From assembly GCF_000377745.1 (NCBI RefSeq), contig NZ_KB898709.1, positions 350,605 to 414,604 of the forward strand: DNA of 64,000 nucleotides, written 5' to 3'. Source of the stretch: Gilvimarinus chinensis DSM 19667 (GTDB lineage Bacteria > Pseudomonadota > Gammaproteobacteria > Pseudomonadales > Cellvibrionaceae). The notes beneath the pieces are model-generated. The model was not told the origin of the DNA. It did not search any database and saw only the letters and a program-made list of their open reading frames with translations. Shown piece after piece: positions 58,975 through 64,000 of the stretch (within the stretch, counting starts at the first letter, position 1; the number at the start of each line of letters is the position of its first letter). Made by a program: the position numbers and the translations under genes.

Positions 58975-60282
58975 TCACTTAGCCTCGTAAAGACCAAAGA
59001 ATGTTGGTAAAAATTCGCTGATGGCGGGCACATAAGCGACCAGCATCAACACAACAATCATCGCCGCGTACATAGGCATTAAAGGCTTAACCAAACTGGC
59101 TATCGATGTCTTGGCAATCCCACAACCGACAAAGAGCACGGAACCGACCGGTGGCGTGCAAAGACCAATACACAAGTTAAGCACCATCATAATGCCGAAA
59201 TGCAGGGGCGACATTCCCAGTTCCATTGCAACCGGCAGAAAGATTGGAGTAAAAATCAATACAGCCGGAGTCATATCCATAAAGATACCCACCAACAACA
59301 AAATCAAATTGATGGTCAGTAAAATAATAAACGGGTTATCACTTAAACCCATCAATGCAGAGCTGATGTTTTGCGGAATGTTTTCGTAACTCAGCATCCA
59401 ACTCATGGCGGTTGAAGTAGCAATCAACAGCATCACAATCGCGGTTGTTTCTACCGACTTAATAAAAATTTCAGGCAGCTCTGGCAGCTTTACTTCTTTG
59501 TAAATAAACACCGACAGCAACAGAGAATACAGTACCGCAATCACACTGGCCTCGGTGGCGGTAAAGAAGCCGCCAACAATCCCGCCAATCACCAACACGA
59601 TCAAAAACAGACTGGGCACAGCATCCAGGGTTTTCTTGGTCAATTCTTTCATGGTGGGAACACGACCCACTGGGTAGCCGTGCATTTTGGCGTACACCGC
59701 GCACACGCCCATCAAACTTAACGCGACCAGAATACCGGGCAGGTAACCGGCAATAAACAGGGCCGCAATAGACACGCCGCCACTGGCAAGCGAATACACA
59801 ATTAAGATATTACTTGGAGGGATAAGCAGGCCAGTTGTCGACGACGCGACGGTGACTGCGGTATTAAAATTTTTGTCGTAACCTTCTTTCTCCATGGTGG
59901 GAATCATAAAACCACCGATGGCCGAGGTAGCTGCCACCGCCGAGCCCGAAATGGCGCCGAAGAGCGTGCAGCTAATAATATTCACAAACGCCAGGCCACC
60001 GGGCAGCATGCCAATCAGCACCTTGGCAAATTCAATCAGACGGTGCGCAATACCACCGCGCCCCATTAACAGGCCGGACAGCACAAAAAAGGGGATGGCC
60101 AGCAAGGCAAAGCTGTTAATACCACTGGCCATACGCTGCGCGACCGTTACCGCAGCTGGACCAAAATCAATGGTAAACAACATGGCGGCGAAGGTAGCAA
60201 TACCAATACCGATAGAGATAGGGACATTCAGAATCAACAGAACGACGAATGTCACCAACAGAACTACGACGGACCAATCCAT
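58975..60282 (-). CDS. dctM: TRAP transporter large permease, DctM
   Basis: 435 residues with about 12 transmembrane helices. Family segments: INVPISIGIGIATFAAMLF, FFVLSGLLMGRGGIAHRLIEFAKVLIGMLPGGLAFVNIISCTLFGAISGSAVAATSAIG, and TTGLLIPPSNILIVYSLASGGVSIAALFIAGYLPG. The C-terminal part has GLCTPPVGSVLFVGC. DctM is the sodium-coupled channel component. Substrate inferred: uronate or unsaturated/saturated oligo-uronate monomer. Confidence 0.96.
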   Translation of the reverse strand: MDWSVVVLLVTFVVLLILNVPISIGIGIATFAAMLFTIDFGPAAVTVAQRMASGINSFALLAIPFFVLSGLLMGRGGIAHRLIEFAKVLIGMLPGGLAFVNIISCTLFGAISGSAVAATSAIGGFMIPTMEKEGYDKNFNTAVTVASSTTGLLIPPSNILIVYSLASGGVSIAALFIAGYLPGILVALSLMGVCAVYAKMHGYPVGRVPTMKELTKKTLDAVPSLFLIVLVIGGIVGGFFTATEASVIAVLYSLLLSVFIYKEVKLPELPEIFIKSVETTAIVMLLIATSTAMSWMLSYENIPQNISSALMGLSDNPFIILLTINLILLLVGIFMDMTPAVLIFTPIFLPVAMELGMSPLHFGIMMVLNLCIGLCTPPVGSVLFVGCGIAKTSIASLVKPLMPMYAAMIVVLMLVAYVPAISEFLPTFFGLYEAK

Positions 60283-60356
60283 CTGACTACCTCAACTACG
60301 TTTATTTTTGCTCAATTATGTTTATTCTTGCGATTGCGCGGCGGCAAACGGTAAAA

Positions 60357-60851
60357 CTATTCGTAAAATTCCAAGGTTTCCGGCTCCGGATCTCCGTTAA
60401 AAATTCGATCCAGCGAGAACAGCACAATCAAAATTCCACTTAAGGGAATGACGCTGTAGAGGTACCCCACTTTCACCTGCAACGCCGCGGACATTTGATC
60501 CAACTCCAGCGTAAGCAACATCAGCTTAGCGCCGCCATAAATCATAATGACCGATGCGAACACCATGCAGACGATGGAAATAAAAATATCCAGTTTGCGC
60601 TTGGCCGCACCCTCGAGTTTTTGCGACAGAATGTCCAGCCCCAGGTGCGCTTTTTTACGATAGGCGTAAGCGGCACCCAACAGACCAATCCACACCAATA
60701 AAAAACGCGCCAGCTCTTCGGTATAGGAGCTGGGCTCTTTTAATACAAAACGGGTCAACACCTGCCAGGTAACGTCCAGCACCATCAGCGCCATTAACAA
60801 ACCCACCACGGCACCCAATATTTTTTCGATAATTTGTGATAACGCTTTCAT
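60357..60851 (-). CDS. dctQ: TRAP transporter small permease, DctQ
   Basis: 164 residues, four transmembrane helices (about 13-31, 46-66, 87-107, 129-148). RFVLKEPSSYTEELARFLLVWIGLLGAAYAYRKKAHLGLD is the DctQ signature. Separated from dctM by 74 bp and from dctP by 9 bp; order dctP-dctQ-dctM. Confidence 0.93.
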   Translation of the reverse strand: MKALSQIIEKILGAVVGLLMALMVLDVTWQVLTRFVLKEPSSYTEELARFLLVWIGLLGAAYAYRKKAHLGLDILSQKLEGAAKRKLDIFISIVCMVFASVIMIYGGAKLMLLTLELDQMSAALQVKVGYLYSVIPLSGILIVLFSLDRIFNGDPEPETLEFYE

Positions 60852-60860
60852 AGGGCCAAC

Positions 60861-61838
60861 CTACATCGCCTTGAAGGTCTGAATCAGATCGTAAATTTCG
60901 GTGCCTTTGTAGGATTCGTGCATCTGTTGCACCTTATCCATAAAGGGCTTTTTGTCGGGGCGAATAACCGTTACACCCGCCGCCTCTACCGCATCCAGTG
61001 CTTCTTGGGTTTTCTCGGCCCAGAGTTTGCGCTGATAGACAACCGCATCATCCATCGCCTGTTGCAGCCACACCTGCTCCTGCTCATCTAGGCTATTCCA
61101 TATATAACTACTGATCAGCACGATATCCGGTACAGACGTATGCTCGTTAAGGGTGTAGTACTTGCACACTTCATAGTGTTTGGAGGTGTAGAAGCTCGGT
61201 GGATTATTCTCGGCGCCGTCCACCACACCCTGCGACAGCGCTGTATAAAGCTCACCCCAAGAAATTGGTGTGGGCGAACCTCCCAGCGCTTTTACCATCT
61301 GCAATGCGGTTTGACTTTGCTGCACACGAATTTTTTGCCCGGTCAAATCCTCAGGCTTATGTACAGCTGTACCCACGTTATAAAAGCTGCGACTGCCCGC
61401 ATCAAAATACCCCAACCCGCGCAAGTTAACGGAGTCTCCTGCCAGCAGCAGCTTTTTACCTTCATCGCTGTTCAGCACTCGCCAAAAGTGCTCGTTGTCA
61501 CGAAACACATAGGGAACGTTGAAAACCTTCATGGCGGGTACAAAACCTTCCATGGGGCTAGAGGACACTTTGGTCATTGCCAGGGAGCCGATTTGCAACA
61601 GCTCCATTAACTCGCGCTCGCTGCCGAGCTGGCCGCCGGGGTAAATGTCGATTTGCATTTTGCCGCCGGAAATTTCCGTCAGGCGTTCGGACATAAACAC
61701 AATGCCCTGATGCACAGGGTGGGTTTGATCGAGAGTATGCGCCATCTTTAAAGTGCGCACTTCGGTATCGCCGCTGCAGGCCGACAACACACCCGCCAGC
61801 AGCGCTAAATACGTTATTTTTATCCAGGGCTTACCCAT
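60861..61838 (-). CDS. dctP: TRAP transporter solute-binding protein, DctP, lipoprotein type
   Basis: 325 residues. Several starts are possible in the long frame; MGKPWIKITYLALLAGVLSACSGD is preferred (GGTGAG 7 nt upstream; another ATG at 61844). It has a lipobox LSAC (Cys21), so it is a lipid-anchored binding protein. DctP signatures: LDQTHPVHQGIVFMSERL, IYPGGQLGSERELMELLQIGSLAM, and the carboxylate-binding Arg in GQKIRVQQSQTALQMVKALGGSPTPISWGELYTALSQGVVDGAENN. TRAP systems use sodium-driven transport of sugar acids. Confidence 0.93.
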   Translation of the reverse strand: MGKPWIKITYLALLAGVLSACSGDTEVRTLKMAHTLDQTHPVHQGIVFMSERLTEISGGKMQIDIYPGGQLGSERELMELLQIGSLAMTKVSSSPMEGFVPAMKVFNVPYVFRDNEHFWRVLNSDEGKKLLLAGDSVNLRGLGYFDAGSRSFYNVGTAVHKPEDLTGQKIRVQQSQTALQMVKALGGSPTPISWGELYTALSQGVVDGAENNPPSFYTSKHYEVCKYYTLNEHTSVPDIVLISSYIWNSLDEQEQVWLQQAMDDAVVYQRKLWAEKTQEALDAVEAAGVTVIRPDKKPFMDKVQQMHESYKGTEIYDLIQTFKAM

Positions 61839-62397
61839 GCTCATTCTCACCGCTATTATTGTAATGGGCTTTATAGTCAATAAAACTATAACACAGCTTT
61901 GCAAAATATAGCTCTGTATAGCATCGCTCTGACTCGTCTCTAGTTCCCAGCGATCACTGCGAAAAAAGCGGGGCCGACATGTGCTAACCGCGAAAGACGG
62001 CCGACCAAATTCAGTGGAGCACCATGCCAGCACCCGCGCCGGGCCAAAAGCCCCAAGGAGAGCCACACTTGATTGGCCAGACCGATAGCAGGTAAACAGC
62101 CACCTAAGGGCCATAGCCTGAGAGTGAGTCAGCTACCCAATATAAATGGCAATCAACCTATCTGACCAATCGGAGGGAATGTTTACACAAAAGGCCTGAC
62201 AAAACAAGCCTGAAAGAAAGGATTTTTCGACAACCTATCTGACCAATTTAAGGGCAATGAAATTATGGGCGATTTATTTTTGTGTTTTCCGCCCAAGGGT
62301 CAGATACAGACTTCATCCAGAAAAGCATAAGCCCCAATTTGCGGGATATTCTCACCGCAAATCCCTGGGACACGCAAAGAGGGATCAATGCATTTTT
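61839..62397. promoter_or_regulatory. 560-bp region before the TRAP operon with repeated operator-like sites
   Basis: A 17-bp direct repeat CAACCTATCTGACCAAT occurs at 62154-62170 and 62231-62247, 77 bp apart. The operator-like half-sites read TTGGTCAGATAG on the dctP strand. Two more related sites are ATTGGCCAGACC (62072-62083) and CGACCAAATT (62002-62011). A TTGGTC-N17-TTTATA pair at 62142-62170 (minus) could be the dctP promoter, with the operator in its -35, leaving a leader of about 300 nt. No other gene is evident. Confidence 0.6.
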
Positions 62398-63441
62398 TTA
62401 TTTAGCAACGGAATCTCGTACTACAATGGAATGAGGCAAAACAATATGTTTATTAAGTTTTATCCCCAAAAGGCTGTCTGCACGAATGGCCTCGATCAAT
62501 AAATCCACCGAATCCGCCGACATCTGATCGATAGGCTGCTTCACCGTTGTCAATTGTGGCCAAATGGTACGAGCGATCGTTGTATCATCAAACCCCACCA
62601 CAGCAATGTCTTCCGGTACACGCAGGCCGCGCTTGTGAACCGCAGCAATAACCGCGCTTGCCATATCATCGTTGCTGGCAAAAATTGCCGTTACCGGCTC
62701 ACCTGAGTCCAGAATTTTATCGGCGGCGAGCATACCGCCATCAAAGTTAAAATCACCTTCGGCCACCACCGCCTTTTCCTGAGAGATGCCGTGAGTCGTC
62801 AGAGCATCACAAAAGCCTCGGAAACGATTTGCCGCCACGCCTTGATGGCAATCACCCTTAATGAAACCGATTCGCTCATGTCCCTGCTGAATCAGAAATT
62901 CGGTCATCTCGTAAGTAGCTTTATAATCATCAATAGAGACGTAAGCCGACCGATCCATTTCCAAGCCTGGCCCGACACGGACATAACGAATACCAGCTTC
63001 CTCTAATGCATCCAATAAAGGTAAGTATTCACACAGTGGCGGCGGGACTATAACACCGTCTAACAAATAACGGCTGCTTAAATCATTGACGATTTCTCCC
63101 ACGTTCGCTGCACCAAAACTACATGACTCCAGCACCAAGTGGTACCCAAGTTCATTGCAACGCTGCAGCACACCAATTAGATATTGACTAATGTAGCTAC
63201 CAATGGAGTTATCGTAAAAAAAACCGACTAAATAGGATTGAGAACCGGATAAGCTTCGAGCTGAAACGTTGAGCCTATAGTTGAGAGCTTCCACAGCGTC
63301 CATAACACGCTTTTGCGTCTGCTCAGACACCTTGTCATGATTAAGTACCCGTGAAACTGTCATAATGGATACTCCAGCCATGCTGGCGACATCCTTCATA
63401 GTCACTTTTTTAGCCTTGCCTGCCCCGTCTCTTCCACTCAT
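62398..63441 (-). CDS. LacI family transcriptional regulator
   Basis: 347 residues. N-terminal LacI HTH (about 12-66; KKVTMKDVASMAGVSIMTVSRVLNHDKVSEQTQKRVMDAVEALNYRLNVSARSLSG) with the minor-groove hinge helix, then a periplasmic-binding-type effector domain (about 70-340) with VVGFDDTTIARTIWPQLTTVKQPI. AAGG lies 7 nt before the ATG. It is transcribed towards the TRAP operon, whose control by it is an inference. Effector unknown. Confidence 0.92.
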   Translation of the reverse strand: MSGRDGAGKAKKVTMKDVASMAGVSIMTVSRVLNHDKVSEQTQKRVMDAVEALNYRLNVSARSLSGSQSYLVGFFYDNSIGSYISQYLIGVLQRCNELGYHLVLESCSFGAANVGEIVNDLSSRYLLDGVIVPPPLCEYLPLLDALEEAGIRYVRVGPGLEMDRSAYVSIDDYKATYEMTEFLIQQGHERIGFIKGDCHQGVAANRFRGFCDALTTHGISQEKAVVAEGDFNFDGGMLAADKILDSGEPVTAIFASNDDMASAVIAAVHKRGLRVPEDIAVVGFDDTTIARTIWPQLTTVKQPIDQMSADSVDLLIEAIRADSLLGIKLNKHIVLPHSIVVRDSVAK

Positions 63442-63451
63442 GTGCTTACCT

Positions 63452-63586
63452 TTATATTTTGCCCAGTATCGGCTTTATTGTTGTTGAGAGAACCCCCACT
63501 AAAACCAGAGACGACTCTGGATCAATAGAGTTATCCTTGAGATATTCCATCAAAACTCTGATCATATTGATAACATAAATACCCAT
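63452..63586 (-). CDS. Possible short ORF of 44 codons upstream of the LacI gene
   Basis: An open frame starting MGIYVINMIRVLMEYLKDNS and ending 11 bp before the LacI start. It has no strong ribosome-binding site and contains a CCAGAG-ACGA-CTCTGG hairpin (63505-63520). It may be a leader peptide, a small protein or chance. Confidence 0.25.
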   Translation of the reverse strand: MGIYVINMIRVLMEYLKDNSIDPESSLVLVGVLSTTIKPILGKI

Positions 63587-63628
63587 AAAAGACTATGAGG
63601 CGCACCGCAGGGAATAATCCGAGCATAA

Positions 63629-63656
63629 AAAAAGGCCACTCGAAAGTGGCCTTTTT
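63629..63656 (-). terminator. Rho-independent terminator of tuf
   Basis: A 12-bp stem AAAAAGGCCACT / AGTGGCCTTTTT with a 4-nt loop. On the minus strand it is followed by TT, 21 nt after the tuf stop. It separates the str-type operon from the island. Confidence 0.9.
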
Positions 63657-63676
63657 CACAACGCAGCTAATTAAGA

Positions 63677-64000
63677 TTAGTCGTTGATTTTGGCAACCAC
63701 ACCAGCGCCAACAGTACGGCCACCTTCGCGAATCGCGAAACGCAGACCTTCTTCCATCGCTACTGGGTTGATCAGGGTAACGTCCATCTTAACGTTATCG
63801 CCTGGCATTACCATTTCCACGCCTTCTGGTAACTCACACGCACCGGTTACGTCGGTGGTACGGAAGTAGAACTGTGGACGGTAGCCTTTAAAGAACGGAG
63901 TATGGCGACCACCTTCGTCTTTAGACAGTACGTAAACTTCCGCTTCGAACTTAGCGTGCGGAGTGACAGAACCTGGCTTGGACAGTACTTGACCACGCTC
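63677..64000 (-). CDS. tuf: Elongation factor Tu, C-terminal part
   Basis: The gene enters from the right edge; 107 C-terminal residues are present, from [25 protein letters not shown] through [76 protein letters not shown]. This is domain 3 of EF-Tu. The stop TAA is at 63677-63679. Upstream partners fusA, rpsG and rpsL are presumed beyond the window. Confidence 0.98.
   Translation of the reverse strand, partial: ERGQVLSKPGSVTPHAKFEAEVYVLSKDEGGRHTPFFKGYRPQFYFRTTDVTGACELPEGVEMVMPGDNVKMDVTLINPVAMEEGLRFAIREGGRTVGAGVVAKIND

Noticed and set aside
58665..59033. 122-codon minus-strand ORF across the intergenic region
   Set aside because: It lies within the palindromic element and overlaps dctM; the coding look comes from the repeat.
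61860..61900. TTGACT-N16-TAATAG as the dctP promoter
   Set aside because: The -10 would be only about 7 nt before the ribosome-binding site, leaving almost no leader; not accepted without mapping.
33960..62400. A novel polysaccharide system with unknown enzymes
   Set aside because: Almost all genes fall in known pectin or uronate families; only combinations (fusion, operator set, hybrid pathway) look unusual.

Overview
The window is from a marine-type, polysaccharide-degrading gammaproteobacterium, most likely a member of the Cellvibrionaceae (relatives of Cellvibrio, Saccharophagus, Teredinibacter, Gilvimarinus). This is inferred from the combination of gammaproteobacterial housekeeping gene order, a polyserine linker in a secreted lipoprotein, a long TonB-dependent receptor, CBM6-GH16 and a pectin utilisation locus. 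No phage, plasmid, CRISPR array, rRNA or tRNA gene was seen.

Layout. (1) 1-2.8 kb, minus: tamB (cut by the window edge) and tamA, the outer-membrane translocation/assembly module. (2) 2.9-16.7 kb, plus: a housekeeping run with rlmJ, an RDD membrane protein, ubiE-ubiJ-ubiB (ubiquinone), a polyserine S41 peptidase lipoprotein with two small exported proteins, mpl (peptidoglycan recycling), ubiX, HMG-CoA lyase, a DUF2288 protein, monomeric NADP-isocitrate dehydrogenase and a glutathionyl-hydroquinone reductase. (3) 16.8-30.7 kb, minus: the complete S10-spc-alpha ribosomal protein superoperon (rpsJ to rplQ, including rpmJ, secY and rpoA), with a near-consensus promoter before rpsJ and a second promoter behind a set of hairpins before rpsM. 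(4) 31.0-33.9 kb, minus: the three-subunit proton-translocating transhydrogenase pntAA-pntAB-pntB. (5) 34.0-62.4 kb: a pectin and uronate utilisation island. (6) 62.4-64.0 kb, minus: a LacI-family regulator and the 3' end of tuf (EF-Tu) with its terminator.

How the island works (inferred from family knowledge). Pectin is de-esterified by a CE8 pectin methylesterase and cut by a PL1 pectate lyase and a GH28 polygalacturonase. Oligomers enter through a TonB-dependent receptor, with a TonB protein nearby. A DUF4861-GH105 lipoprotein releases unsaturated uronic acid from oligomer ends. A TRAP transporter (dctP-dctQ-dctM) brings monomers into the cytoplasm. KduI and KduD convert the unsaturated sugar acid to 2-keto-3-deoxygluconate (KDG). 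UxaC, a UxuB-like reductase and a UxaA-like dehydratase convert saturated uronates to KDG, and KdgK phosphorylates KDG. The KDPG aldolase is not in the window. A FadR/GntR-type regulator resembling ExuR/UxuR lies in the island, and repeated TTGGT(C/A)A-type half-sites occur before uxaA/gntR, GH28, the TonB receptor, uxaC, kdgK and the TRAP operon. They suggest one regulon.

The most notable points are the position of this island between tuf and rpsJ, which are usually adjacent; the operator set; a 303-bp MITE-like palindromic element between dctM and a VOC gene; an apparent mismatch between the uronate reductase and dehydratase types; a lipoprotein-type TRAP binding protein; and a DUF4861-GH105 fusion.
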